A stretch of 64,000 nucleotides of DNA from Streptomyces ambofaciens ATCC 23877 (lineage in GTDB: Bacteria > Actinomycetota > Actinomycetes > Streptomycetales > Streptomycetaceae): assembly GCF_001267885.1 (NCBI RefSeq), contig NZ_CP012382.1:7427001-7491000 (forward strand), written 5' to 3'. The notes below the pieces were generated by a model, which was not told the DNA's origin, did not search any database, and worked only from the letters and a program-made list of their open reading frames with translations. This document shows, one piece after another, positions 7,400 to 15,269 of this stretch. The number at the start of each line of letters is the position of its first letter. Positions within the stretch are counted from its first letter, which is position 1. The translations under genes and the position numbers were made by a program.

Positions 7400-7717
7400 T
7401 CACTGGTCCTGGGCACCGCGCCGGTAGCGGGCGACCCTGCGGTACTGGAGCAGGTCGCCCGCCGAGTCCAGCTCGACCTCGTAGGTGGCGAGCAGGCTGG
7501 TGGTGTCGGGGATGCGCGCCACCTCCAGCACGTCCACCCTGACGATCCAGCCGTCGTCGTCGCTCCTGCACACCGCGGAGACTCCCTCCAGGCGGTGCCG
7601 GATCAGCTCGCCCAGGGCGTCAGCGGCGTGCTGGGCGGCGTCCCGAGCGCCCCGCACGGCACGCTCGCGCGTGGTCGTGGAAGTCGTGCCGCGCCGTCGC
7701 TCGCCAGGTTCTGTCAT
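7400..7717 (-). CDS. gvpO: Gas vesicle protein GvpO
   Basis: 105 residues from ATG 7717. An in-frame GTG at 7726 is possible. DALGELIRHRLEGVSAVCRS and DDGWIVRVDVLEVARIPDTT, then LLATYEVELDSAGDLLQYRR, match GvpO, an accessory or regulatory protein. It is the first gene of the operon. A SigB-like promoter ends about 40 bases upstream and a 7-bp tandem repeat lies just behind that. Confidence 0.9.
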   Translation of the reverse strand: MTEPGERRRGTTSTTTRERAVRGARDAAQHAADALGELIRHRLEGVSAVCRSDDDGWIVRVDVLEVARIPDTTSLLATYEVELDSAGDLLQYRRVARYRRGAQDQ

Positions 7718-7759
7718 GCTGCCCACTCTGGCCGCGGGACCGGCTCCGCGCGTGCGCAG

Positions 7760-7784
7760 TTACCCCATCCGGGGGCCGCGAGCC
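7760..7784 (-). promoter_or_regulatory. SigB-like promoter of the gvp operon
   Basis: On the minus strand GGCT, 15 bases, GGGTAA. The Streptomyces SigB-type pattern is GNNT, 14-16 bases, GGGTA(C/T), so the last base deviates. The predicted transcript start is about 35 bases before the gvpO ATG. Confidence 0.5.
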
Positions 7785-7795
7785 GTATCGCCGGT

Positions 7796-7844
7796 GGGTG
7801 ACGGGTGACGGGTGACGGGTGACGGGTGACGGGTGACGGGTGAC
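7796..7844. repeat. Seven tandem copies of GGGTGAC
   Basis: Seven exact head-to-tail copies of a 7-bp unit lie upstream of the predicted gvp promoter. Degenerate copies (GGGACG, GTTACGGG, GGGGACG) follow up to about 7940. The period of 7 is neither a helical turn nor a codon multiple. Copy number should vary between strains if it slips. Confidence 0.95.
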
Positions 7845-7953
7845 GGCCGGGGGCGGGTCACGAGGGACGTGCGACGGCCGCGGGAGCCGTTACGGGAAAC
7901 GAGTGACGCCCGGTGGAGCCGGTTACGGGGGACGAGCGACCGGGTGTCGGAGG

Positions 7954-8607
7954 TCAGGTGCCCGGCGTGGTGGCCGGGCGCCGGCAGTGCAGGAAGAGGT
8001 GCGGCTCCGGCTGCGCGTCCGGGTGGGCCGGGGTGAACATCGACGCGTCCTGTGCCAGGACGGCCAGGCCGGCCTCCTCGGCCACGGCGGTGAAGCCCTG
8101 CGCGGTGAAACTGGAGACACGCACCGGCTGGCCCATGAAGGCGGCGTCGACGTCCTCCACGTCCAGCGGCACGGTGGCCAGGACCATGTGGCCGCTCGGC
8201 TTCAGCGCGCGCACCAGGTACCGGACGAGGTCCGCCTGCTCCCGCCGGTCCAGCTGGAGCAGCGAGAAGTACACGCACACCGCGTCGAACGAAGCGTCCC
8301 CGAGCGGAACGTCACGGATGTCGGCGCACCGGAAGGAGGCGGCGGGCACCTGCCGCGTCGCCAGTTCCACCATGACGGGGGAGACGTCGACGCCGAGCAC
8401 GTCGTGCCCGGCGTTCGCGAGCGTCTCGGCGGTGGGCCGGCCCGTCCCGCTGCCCACGTCCAGCACCCGGCTGCCCGGCGTAAGCCGCCCCAGCAGCCAC
8501 TCCAGTGAGCGCCGGTGCGTCTTCGAGGTGGCGAAGGCCTTCTCGTAGTCGGCGCCCAGCGCGTCGAACGCGGCGGCGGCCGGTGGCCGTTGCTGGTCGT
8601 CGGTCAC
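7954..8607 (-). CDS. Class I SAM-dependent methyltransferase
   Basis: 217 residues from GTG 8607, which has GAAGGGAG 5 bases upstream. An ATG at 8646 would add 13 residues without a better ribosome site. Motif I is RVLDVGSGTGRPTAE (about residues 45-60), the acidic strand-2 residue is in VLGVDVSPVMVELA, and ADIRDVPLGDASFDAVCVYF covers motifs II-III. The family methylates small molecules, but the substrate cannot be inferred. The gene stands alone, in the same direction as the gvp operon. Confidence 0.87.
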   Translation of the reverse strand: MTDDQQRPPAAAAFDALGADYEKAFATSKTHRRSLEWLLGRLTPGSRVLDVGSGTGRPTAETLANAGHDVLGVDVSPVMVELATRQVPAASFRCADIRDVPLGDASFDAVCVYFSLLQLDRREQADLVRYLVRALKPSGHMVLATVPLDVEDVDAAFMGQPVRVSSFTAQGFTAVAEEAGLAVLAQDASMFTPAHPDAQPEPHLFLHCRRPATTPGT

Positions 8608-8692
8608 GACGCTCCCTTCGGTGGGATGTTCCGGTGCCGCGGGCATCGTTCCACCGCGAGCGAGCCGCCGACAAGGGGACCAACGGGCTGTT

Positions 8693-9505
8693 CTACCGCT
8701 GGTCGGGGCGCCCGTCGGCGTCCGGCGCCGTCCCCGGCTCGGCCATCCGACGGTGCACGGCGGCCTTGACGCGGTCCGGCAGAACCTTGTCCGCCACGCC
8801 CTGGGCCTTGGTCTTCGCCGAGCCGGTCACCAGCTTCCCGCGGCCCTTCATGACGGCGTCGTAGGCCTGCCGGGCGACCTCGGCGGGGTCGTCCTTGTCC
8901 ATGGTGCCGACCTTGGTGTCCTCCATCCCGGCCCGCCGGAAGAAGTCCGTCTCCGTAGGGCCCGGCATGAAGGAGGTGACCGTGACGCCGGTGTCCGTGA
9001 CCTCCTCCTGGAGCGCCTGGGCGAAGGACTGCACGAAGGACTTCGACGCGTTGTACACGGACTGGAAGGAGCCCGGCATCGTCGAGGCGACCGACGAGGT
9101 GAACATCAGGCGCCCCACACCGCGCGCCACCATGTCCCGCAGCAGCGGCTTGGCGAGCCGTACGGTCGACGTCACGTTGAGGTCGATGACGGACTGGTCG
9201 TCGGCCGGGTCGGTGTCGACGAAGGCACCGCCCTGCCCCACTCCCGCGTTGAGCGCCGCCACGTCCACGGTGAGCCCGGTGAGGGCGGCGACCAGCCGGT
9301 CCACGCCCTCGGCGGTCCTCAGGTCCGCGCGCACGGCCCGCACCTCGGCGCCGGTCTCCCGCAGCCGCCGGGCGGCGTGCTCCAGCCGTTCGTCCTCGGC
9401 GTTGACCACGAGGTCGTGACCCTGCTCCGCGAACAGCCTGGCGAGTTCGTACCCGATTCCGCTGGACGCCCCGGTGACCAGGGCGAGCGGCCTGTTGCCG
9501 GCCAT
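8693..9505 (-). CDS. SDR-family NAD(P)-dependent oxidoreductase
   Basis: 270 residues. The ATG at 9505 follows GGAGGAGACATC. The Rossmann nucleotide motif is TGASSGIGYELARLF (residues 11-25). NAGVGQGG is the conserved NNAG-like segment, and the catalytic triad is Ser (SSVASTMPGSF), Tyr and Lys (SVYNASKSF). The acidic residue after strand 2 (VVNAEDE) is compatible with NAD or NADP. It is a classical SDR of the kind used for alcohol/ketone interconversion in the cytoplasm. The last 25 residues form a charged helical tail. The substrate is unknown. Confidence 0.9.
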   Translation of the reverse strand: MAGNRPLALVTGASSGIGYELARLFAEQGHDLVVNAEDERLEHAARRLRETGAEVRAVRADLRTAEGVDRLVAALTGLTVDVAALNAGVGQGGAFVDTDPADDQSVIDLNVTSTVRLAKPLLRDMVARGVGRLMFTSSVASTMPGSFQSVYNASKSFVQSFAQALQEEVTDTGVTVTSFMPGPTETDFFRRAGMEDTKVGTMDKDDPAEVARQAYDAVMKGRGKLVTGSAKTKAQGVADKVLPDRVKAAVHRRMAEPGTAPDADGRPDQR

Positions 9506-9622
9506 GATGTCTCCTCCGTTCAGCGCAGTGCCGTCCCGGCCGTTGCGGCGACGAGGCCTCTGGTCAGTGGCATCCGGGACTCCCTCGGTGTGGGCGCCGG
9601 CGCGCGGGCGGGCAGGCGAGCA

Positions 9623-9641
9623 CCGGGTTCCCCGAACCCGG
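9623..9641. promoter_or_regulatory. Inverted repeat upstream of SDR gene
   Basis: CCGGGTTC and GAACCCGG separated by three bases, about 120 bp before the SDR start. It could be a repressor site for the SDR gene or a short hairpin. No copy was seen elsewhere. Confidence 0.4.
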
Positions 9642-10056
9642 GGGCCTAACGAACCGCCGACCGAGAGGCGGCGGGGTCCGGCGAGGACGACCCCGTCACC
9701 GCGTCCGCCGCCATGGCGGCAGGGAGGGCAGGGAAGCCGGAGGGCAGGCGGGCCAGCCCATGGGCACGGCCCGGTCCGGGCGACTGGGCGTTGCTCGCTC
9801 AATGGTATGGCGGCGTCCTGGACTTCGGTGGTTCGCGCATCGGCGGTGACGTCTTCTGGACGGTCGCGAGGAAGGACGTGCAGGCGCGGTGCTTCGACCA
9901 GGTGACCGTCCTGGGGTGCTTCGAGGGCCCGTGAGTCGATGTCCTATTCCGGCTGATGCTCATCGCAGGAACGCAGGTCGCGGCCTCGTCCGCTGTGCCG
10001 ATACCAGAGACGGACTCAACGTCTTCTGAGAATTCCCGGCACGTCTGAACGCTCCG

Positions 10057-10084
10057 GTCCCCGGCTCCGTATGGAGTCGGGGAC
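10057..10084 (+). promoter_or_regulatory. 12-bp hairpin abutting the DUF1996 start
   Basis: GTCCCCGGCTCC, GTAT, GGAGTCGGGGAC form a stem with eleven Watson-Crick pairs and one G-U pair. The 3' arm contains the only purine-rich ribosome-site candidate for the ATG at 10090, so folding would block it. If translation really starts at TTG 10123, the hairpin lies in the leader instead. Confidence 0.6.
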
Positions 10085-10089
10085 ATCTC

Positions 10090-12345
10090 ATGTCCGAGTC
10101 CGTCACGACACTGGAGCACGTCTTGGGACACAACAGGCGCAGACGCCCGACCGGGGCGCGCCGCGCGACCTTCGGAGCATGCGCGCTGATACTGGGGGGC
10201 GGCGGCCTGGTGGCCGTGAACGTGTTCGCCTCCGCGACCGAAGCGGGCGACCCCGCGGTACCCCTGGGGAGTTCCGGAGTGGCGGCCACCGTCGACTGCC
10301 CCGACCTGAGCGAACGGCTCACCGCGGTCGAGGAACAGGCGAGGCCGGACGTCGACACGGAACTGTCCCGGCTGGACGAGCAGATCGCCACCTCCTACCT
10401 GCGGCTCCAGGAAGCCGCGCGCACCGCGGACGACGGCAAGCTCGACGAAGGCGCCCTCCTCGACCCGTTGAAGCGGGAGCGGGCCGCGACGATCGAACGC
10501 ATCGTCGCCGCCGTCGACAAGGCCGGAGCCCGCCCGGAGGGCCTGGAAGCCCTGGCCCAGTGCACGCTGCGCCGCACCGAGATCGCGACACCGGACGCGG
10601 GGAACGGCGGGAGTGAGAGTCCCGGAAAGGGCGGGGACACCGGGGCCGCCACGGACGCCGGGGACGGCGGCGGTGCCGGCGAGGACGAGGCGAGAGGAGA
10701 CGGGCAGCAGCAGCCCGGCAACGGCGGGCAGGCGGGCAACGGGCCGGTGGCCGCGGACTACGCCGACATCAAGTCGGTCCAGCCCGGCGGCGCCGAGGCG
10801 GCACGCCAGAAGAACGCCTCGCGCGGCTCCTTCGCCACCAGCTGCGGTGTCAACGCGGAGGGCCTCTTCAACTCGGACAACATCATCGCGGCCCCCGGCG
10901 TCAGCAACGGCGCGCACCACTTCCACGACTACGTCGGTAATCAGGGCAACGACGCCTTCGCCAGCGACGAGGACCTGGCCGCCGCCGAGACGAGCTGCGC
11001 GGACCAGGGCGACAGGTCCTCGTACTACTGGCCCGTGCTGCGGCTGCAGAACGGCACCGTCGAACAGGACGCCGAGTCGCCCGGCGGCGGCATCGAGGGC
11101 AACGCCGGCGAGATCGTGACGCCCGCCGAGGTCACCCTGACCTTCCAGGGCAACGAGCGGGGCGAGGTCACGGAGATGCCGCGACTGCTGCGCATCATCA
11201 CCGGTGACGCGAAGGCGTTCGTCAACGGCAACACCAACGCCAACGCCTCGTGGAGCTGCACCGGCTTCGAGGACCGACAGCTCAAGGACAAGTACCCGCT
11301 CTGCCCGTCCGGCAGCGACGTGGTGCGCACCTTCACGTTCCAGAGCTGCTGGGACGGCCGCAACATCGACAGCGCCAACCACCGCACCCACGTGGCCTTC
11401 GCCGCCGCCGACGGCAGCTGCCCGAACGGGTTCCGGCCCATCCCGCGGCTGGTCCAGCGCGTGGTCTACGACGTCGACGCGCCCAGCCTCCAGGACGGAG
11501 GGAAGACCGTCCCGCTCTTCGCCGTGGACTCCTTCCCCGAGCAGCTGCACAAGCCGGTGACGGACCACAGCGACTTCGTCAACGTCTTCGACGAGGATCT
11601 GATGCGGGAGATGGTCGACTGCATCAACAGCGGCCGTGAGTGCGGTCCGGACACGCCCCCGGGGGCGGAGCCCGGCGAGGGGGAGGGTCCCCAGGAGCAG
11701 CCCACCGGTACCCCTGACGCCTCGCAGCCCCCGGCCGAGCAGACCCCCACGGCCTCGGCACCCGCGGATGCCGGCCAGGGCGGGCAGAACGACGGAAAGG
11801 ACGAGGGGAACGACGAGGGGAACAACGAGGGGGACGACACGGGCCAGCAGGACGGCGGGCGGAACGACACCGACAAGCCCGAACCCCCCGCCCAGGACCA
11901 GAACCAAAGTCAGGGTCAGGATCAGAACCAGGACCAGGACCAGGACCAGGATCAGAACCAGGACCAGGACCAGGGTCAGGACCAGAACCAGAACCAGGGC
12001 CAGGGCCAGGGCCAGGGCCAGGACATAGACCCGAACCCCGGTGAGGCCCGCGACCCGAACAAGAACCAGACCCGCGACGACGCAGCTTCCCCCGGCACCG
12101 AACCCAGGGCCGCCACGACACCCGCCGACACCCCGGCGGACACCGGCAACGTGGCCGCACCGCAGGCGACGCAGGGTACGGGCGGCGGCGACGAGGCGGC
12201 CGGTTCGGCGACCGAACCGCAGGCGACCCAGGGTGGTCTCGCCGAGACGGGCTCCGGCCTCGGCCTGTGGCCGGCGGCCGTGGGAGGCGTTCTCTTCGCC
12301 GGTGGCTGCCTGCTGCTGGTCCGCTCCAGGAGGCGTTTCCAGTGA
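10090..12345 (+). CDS. DUF1996 surface protein with LAETG sortase signal
   Basis: 751 residues. A membrane-crossing or signal helix lies at about 27-47 (TFGACALILGGGGLVAVNVF). A helical region follows (70-165), then a Gly/Asp linker. The DUF1996 domain spans about 250-510 (GAHHFHDYVGN, SSYYWPVLRLQNGT, TFQSCWDGRNIDSANHRTHV). Next is a Gly/Asp/Asn-rich stalk with a 44-codon Gln-Asp-Asn-Gly tract. LAETG lies at 717-721 with a following hydrophobic segment and RSRRRRF-like basic tail. LAXTG is the class E sortase motif of actinobacteria, so the protein is predicted to be anchored to peptidoglycan. Fungal relatives of DUF1996 are secreted, but the function is unknown. TTG 10123 (with GGAG upstream, giving MGHNRRRRP) is an alternative start that would improve the signal peptide. 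Confidence 0.88.
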   Translation: MSESVTTLEHVLGHNRRRRPTGARRATFGACALILGGGGLVAVNVFASATEAGDPAVPLGSSGVAATVDCPDLSERLTAVEEQARPDVDTELSRLDEQIATSYLRLQEAARTADDGKLDEGALLDPLKRERAATIERIVAAVDKAGARPEGLEALAQCTLRRTEIATPDAGNGGSESPGKGGDTGAATDAGDGGGAGEDEARGDGQQQPGNGGQAGNGPVAADYADIKSVQPGGAEAARQKNASRGSFATSCGVNAEGLFNSDNIIAAPGVSNGAHHFHDYVGNQGNDAFASDEDLAAAETSCADQGDRSSYYWPVLRLQNGTVEQDAESPGGGIEGNAGEIVTPAEVTLTFQGNERGEVTEMPRLLRIITGDAKAFVNGNTNANASWSCTGFEDRQLKDKYPLCPSGSDVVRTFTFQSCWDGRNIDSANHRTHVAFAAADGSCPNGFRPIPRLVQRVVYDVDAPSLQDGGKTVPLFAVDSFPEQLHKPVTDHSDFVNVFDEDLMREMVDCINSGRECGPDTPPGAEPGEGEGPQEQPTGTPDASQPPAEQTPTASAPADAGQGGQNDGKDEGNDEGNNEGDDTGQQDGGRNDTDKPEPPAQDQNQSQGQDQNQDQDQDQDQNQDQDQGQDQNQNQGQGQGQGQDIDPNPGEARDPNKNQTRDDAASPGTEPRAATTPADTPADTGNVAAPQATQGTGGGDEAAGSATEPQATQGGLAETGSGLGLWPAAVGGVLFAGGCLLLVRSRRRFQ
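11893..12024 (+). repeat. Gln-Asp/Asn/Gly dipeptide tract in the DUF1996 protein
   Basis: 44 codons in which CAG alternates with GAC, AAC or GGC, so the DNA is a near-perfect CAGGAC/CAGGGC hexamer repeat. It lies in the predicted cell-wall stalk. Length variation between strains is likely. Confidence 0.9.
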
Positions 12346-12361
12346 CGGCGGCATGACCTGG

Positions 12362-12400
12362 TGACGACGGGCGGGCGGGGCGGCTCCCGCCCGCTCGTCG
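12362..12400 (+). terminator. Imperfect hairpin after DUF1996 gene
   Basis: ACGACGGGCGGG pairs imperfectly with CCCGCCCGCTCGTCGT across about 10 bases, 17 bases after the stop codon. There is no U tract, as is common in Streptomyces. The right arm is part of a 27-bp direct repeat. Confidence 0.5.
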
Positions 12401-12437
12401 TGTCGCGCGCCTCCCGCCCGCCCGTCGTGTCGCGCGG
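12384..12437. repeat. Two tandem copies of a 27-bp unit
   Basis: The unit begins CTCCCGCCCG and ends GTCGTGTCGCGCG. Copies at 12384-12410 and 12411-12437 differ at two positions. The duplication falls between the DUF1996 terminator and the LPMO promoter. Confidence 0.85.
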
Positions 12438-12541
12438 CTCTCCGCCGATCGCAGCGAACACGCCACCTCCGAGCGGGAACTGGCGCATTCACACGGTTGC
12501 CATTCCGTTTGCCCGGGCGCAGCCTGGTCTCCGGAAGAGGT

Positions 12542-12555
12542 TGGGAGCGCTCCCA
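12542..12555. promoter_or_regulatory. CebR box (cellobiose/cellotriose-responsive operator)
   Basis: TGGGAGCGCTCCCA is a perfect 14-bp palindrome identical to the consensus operator of CebR, the Streptomyces repressor of cellulose-utilisation genes released by cello-oligosaccharides. It lies 47 bp before the LPMO ATG, in promoter position. Confidence 0.92.
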
Positions 12556-12602
12556 CTCGCCTTCGTTCCTCCTTGCTGTCCCCCCCACGCGGAAGAGAGC
12601 TC

Positions 12603-13274
12603 ATGAGTTGTCATGATCGCATCAGGCACGTCAGGCGTGCGTCGACCCTGGCCCTCGGCACACTGTCCGCCGCTCTGCTCACCCTGATCCCCTGGAGCGG
12701 CACCGCCGTCGCCCATGGCTCGGTGGTCGACCCCGCCTCCCGCAACTACGGCTGCTGGCAGCGCTGGGGTGACGACTTCCAGAACCCGGCCATGGCTCAG
12801 CAGGACCCCATGTGCTGGCAGGCCTGGCAGGACGACCCCAACGCCATGTGGAACTGGAACGGCCTGTACCGCAACGGCTCCGCCGGCGACTTCGAGGCCG
12901 TCGTCCCCGACGGGCAGCTGTGCAGCGGCGGCCGGACCGAAGGCGGGCGCTACAACTCCCTGGACGCCGTGGGTGCCTGGAAGACGACGGCCGTCGCCGA
13001 CGACTTCACCGTCAAGCTGCACGACCAGGCCAGTCACGGCGCCGACTACCTCAAGGTCTACGTCTCCCGGCAGGGCTTCGATCCCACCACGCAGCCCCTG
13101 GGCTGGGACGACCTCCAGCTGCTCACCACCACGGGCCGCTACGCGCCCGGTCAGCACTACGAGGTCCCGGTGAGCACGTCGGGCCTGAGCGGCCGGCACG
13201 TCGTCTACACGATCTGGCAGGCGTCGCACATGGACCAGACGTACTTCCTGTGCAGCGACGTCGACTTCGGCTGA
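12603..13274 (+). CDS. AA10 lytic polysaccharide monooxygenase (secreted)
   Basis: 223 residues, ATG after GGAAGAGAGCTC. The signal peptide (residues 1-37) has twin Arg at 11-12 and ends GTAVA, so mature protein starts with His38 (HGSVVDPASRNYGCW). That N-terminal His forms the copper histidine brace with His209 (QASHMDQTYF). The axial position is Phe215. Paired Cys residues (NYGCW, PMCWQAW, QLCSGG, FLCSDVDF) fit two disulfides. There is no carbohydrate-binding module. The enzyme oxidatively cleaves crystalline polysaccharide. The long loop with WNWNGLYRNG and the CebR box upstream make cellulose more likely than chitin. It is secreted, probably by Tat or Sec. Confidence 0.94.
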   Translation: MSCHDRIRHVRRASTLALGTLSAALLTLIPWSGTAVAHGSVVDPASRNYGCWQRWGDDFQNPAMAQQDPMCWQAWQDDPNAMWNWNGLYRNGSAGDFEAVVPDGQLCSGGRTEGGRYNSLDAVGAWKTTAVADDFTVKLHDQASHGADYLKVYVSRQGFDPTTQPLGWDDLQLLTTTGRYAPGQHYEVPVSTSGLSGRHVVYTIWQASHMDQTYFLCSDVDFG

Positions 13275-13296
13275 CCCGCACCACCCCCACCCCCAC

Positions 13297-13325
13297 CCCC
13301 GCCGGGCGTGCCGCGTCCGGCGGGG
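13297..13325 (+). terminator. Hairpin terminator after LPMO gene
   Basis: CCCCGCCGG, 11-base loop, CCGGCGGGG form a perfect 9-bp stem 23 bases after the stop. A CCCCCA repeat precedes it. Confidence 0.7.
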
Positions 13326-13392
13326 ACACCGGTCGGTGCGCCCGTCGCGCGAGGTACTCCGCGACCGTCCCGGAGTGCGGTATACGTCCCCC

Positions 13393-15081
13393 ATGGACTA
13401 CTACGACCTCGGCACCCACGGCCGATCCGTGACGACCTCGTCCCCCGAGGCCCAGCGATGGTTCGACCGCGGGCTGGTGTGGACGTACGCCTTCCACCAC
13501 GAGGAGGCCGTCGCCTGTTTCGAGGCCGCCGCCGAGGCCGACCCGGACTGTGCCATGGCCCATTGGGGCATCGCCTACGCTCTCGGCCCGAACTACAACA
13601 AGCCCTGGGAGGCCTTCGACGCCGAGGAGCTGACGAGGACCGTCGACCGCACCCACGCCGCGGTCGAGCTGGCCCATCAGAAGGCGGCGCCGGCGACCCC
13701 GGTGGAACGCGCGCTGATCGGAGCCCTGCGCGCCCGCTACCCTCAGGCGCGCGCCGTCGACGACTGCTCCGTGTGGAACCCGCCGTACGCCGAGAGCATG
13801 CGCGCCGTCCAGGCACTCGCCCCCCACGACCTGGACGTGGCCGCCCTCTACGCCGACGCCCTCATGAACCTGACGCCCTGGCAGCTGTGGGACCTGCGCA
13901 CCGGACGGCCGGCCGAGGGCGCCCGCACCCTGGAGGCCAAAGAGGTGCTCGAGCGGGCCCTGGCCGCCGAAGGGGGACGGGAGCATCCGGGGGTCCTGCA
14001 CCTCTACGTCCACCTGATGGAGATGTCCGCCACCCCCGAGGCCGCCCTCGCCGTCGCCGACCGGCTGCGCGGTCTCGTCCCCGACGCCGGGCACCTCCTC
14101 CACATGCCCTCGCACCTGGAAGTGCTGTGCGGTGACTACCGGCGCGTGGTGTCGGACAACACCGCCGCCGTCGCCGCCGACGAGAAGTACCGCGCCCGGG
14201 CCGGCGCGATGAACTTCTACACCCTCTACCGCTCGCACAACTACCACTTCAAGATCTACGGCGCGATGTTCCTCGGCCAGTACGCCGTCGCCCTGGACAC
14301 CGCCGAACGGCTGGAGGCGTCCGTCCCCGAGGAACTGCTGCGGGTGGAGAGCCCGCCGATGGCCGACTGGCTGGAGGGCTTCCTCGCCATGCGGGTGCAC
14401 GTCCTGATCCGGTTCGGTCGCTGGGCGGACATCCTCCGGCTGCCGCTGCCCGCCGACCCGCGCCTGTACTGCGTGACGACCGCGATGCTCCACTACGCCC
14501 GCGGCGTCGCCCTCTCGGCCACCGGCGAGATCGAGGGGGCGGAGGCCGAACGCGGACTGTTCCGCGAGGCGGTCGCCCGGGTGCCCGAGTCCCGCACCCT
14601 GTTCAACAACACCTGTGCCGACATCCTCGCCATCGCCTCCGCCATGCTCGACGGCGAGCTGGAGTACCGCAAGGGCGACCATGCCGCGGCCTTCGCCGCC
14701 CTGGAGCGGTCGATCGCACTGGACGACAGCCTCCCCTACGACGAACCCTGGGGCTGGATGCAGCCCACCCGGCACGCCTACGGCGCCCTGCTCCTCGAAC
14801 AGGGCCGGGTCGACGAGGCGGAGGCGGTCTACCGGGCCGACCTGGGCCTGGACGACACCCTGCCCCGCGCCCTGCAGCACCCCGGCAACGTCTGGGCCCT
14901 GCACGGCTACCACGAGTGCCTGGTGCGGCTGGGCAGGGCGGGGGAGGCGCGGATCGTCGCCCAGCAGCTGAAGCTGGCCAGCGCGCTGGCCGACGTACCG
15001 GTCGAGGCCTCCTGCTTCTGCCGCCTCGGCCCCGAACCGGCCACAGGCGCGGCGGACGGCTGCTGCGCCGGGGACCACTGA
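13393..15081 (+). CDS. Tetratricopeptide-repeat protein with Cys-rich C-terminus
   Basis: 562 residues, no signal peptide or membrane segment. TPR-like helix pairs run throughout, clearest at residues 25-60 (WFDRGLVWTYAFHHEEAVAC followed by FEAAAEADPDCAMAHWGIAY) and about 435-510 (EYRKGDHAAAFAALERSI, EQGRVDEAEAVYRADLGL). HLYVHLMEMS and AGHLLHMPSHLEVLCGDY contain clustered His residues. The last 28 residues hold CFCRLG and DGCCAGDH, a Cys cluster that could bind metal. An in-frame start at 13336 would add 19 residues without domain support. It is probably a cytoplasmic scaffold. Partners are unknown. Confidence 0.85.
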   Translation: MDYYDLGTHGRSVTTSSPEAQRWFDRGLVWTYAFHHEEAVACFEAAAEADPDCAMAHWGIAYALGPNYNKPWEAFDAEELTRTVDRTHAAVELAHQKAAPATPVERALIGALRARYPQARAVDDCSVWNPPYAESMRAVQALAPHDLDVAALYADALMNLTPWQLWDLRTGRPAEGARTLEAKEVLERALAAEGGREHPGVLHLYVHLMEMSATPEAALAVADRLRGLVPDAGHLLHMPSHLEVLCGDYRRVVSDNTAAVAADEKYRARAGAMNFYTLYRSHNYHFKIYGAMFLGQYAVALDTAERLEASVPEELLRVESPPMADWLEGFLAMRVHVLIRFGRWADILRLPLPADPRLYCVTTAMLHYARGVALSATGEIEGAEAERGLFREAVARVPESRTLFNNTCADILAIASAMLDGELEYRKGDHAAAFAALERSIALDDSLPYDEPWGWMQPTRHAYGALLLEQGRVDEAEAVYRADLGLDDTLPRALQHPGNVWALHGYHECLVRLGRAGEARIVAQQLKLASALADVPVEASCFCRLGPEPATGAADGCCAGDH

Positions 15082-15220
15082 CCGGCGCGGCGGGCCGGGA
15101 GGGCCCGGGAGTGCCCTGGCCGGGGTGATGACCGGGAGAGGCTCCAGGAACGCGACGACGGGTCCGGGCGGCACCGGGCGGTCCGCCGTCTCTATACGAT
15201 GTCGCCCCGAACGGAACTGC

Positions 15221-15260
15221 GGCGGACGGCGGCGGACGGCGGCGGACTGCGGCGGAAGGA
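15221..15260. repeat. Four imperfect 10-bp repeats GGCGGACGGC
   Basis: Four head-to-tail units, two exact and two with one to three changes, end 9 bases before the blaI-like GTG. The 10-bp period equals one helical turn, so protein bound to each unit would face the same side. The repeat also supplies the GGAGG ribosome site. Confidence 0.75.
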
Positions 15261-15269
15261 GGCGGGGCG

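Larger units (their letters stand above)
9506..10089. other. Intergenic region of 584 bp
   Basis: This is the divergent gap between the SDR gene and the DUF1996 gene. It contains a perfect 8-bp inverted repeat (CCGGGTTC, CCC, GAACCCGG) at 9623-9641 and the strong hairpin at 10057-10084. Short frames between 9710 and 9935 have no recognisable domain or ribosome site. No mobile-element remnant was recognised. Confidence 0.6.

Noticed and set aside
7796..7844. CRISPR array
   Set aside because: The 7-bp units are contiguous with no spacers.
9713..9934. Short plus-strand frame encoding about 70 residues
   Set aside because: No ribosome site, domain or codon bias; it lies in a promoter gap.
9799..12588. 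A 929-codon open frame on the minus strand opposite the DUF1996 gene
   Set aside because: It is the antisense of a GC-rich repeat gene: low-complexity Leu/Val runs mirror the CAG repeats, there is no ribosome site and no domain.
13123..15174. A 683-codon minus-strand frame opposite the TPR gene
   Set aside because: Codon usage and Gly/Val/Ala composition are typical of antisense shadow in high-GC DNA; the plus strand has TPR domains.
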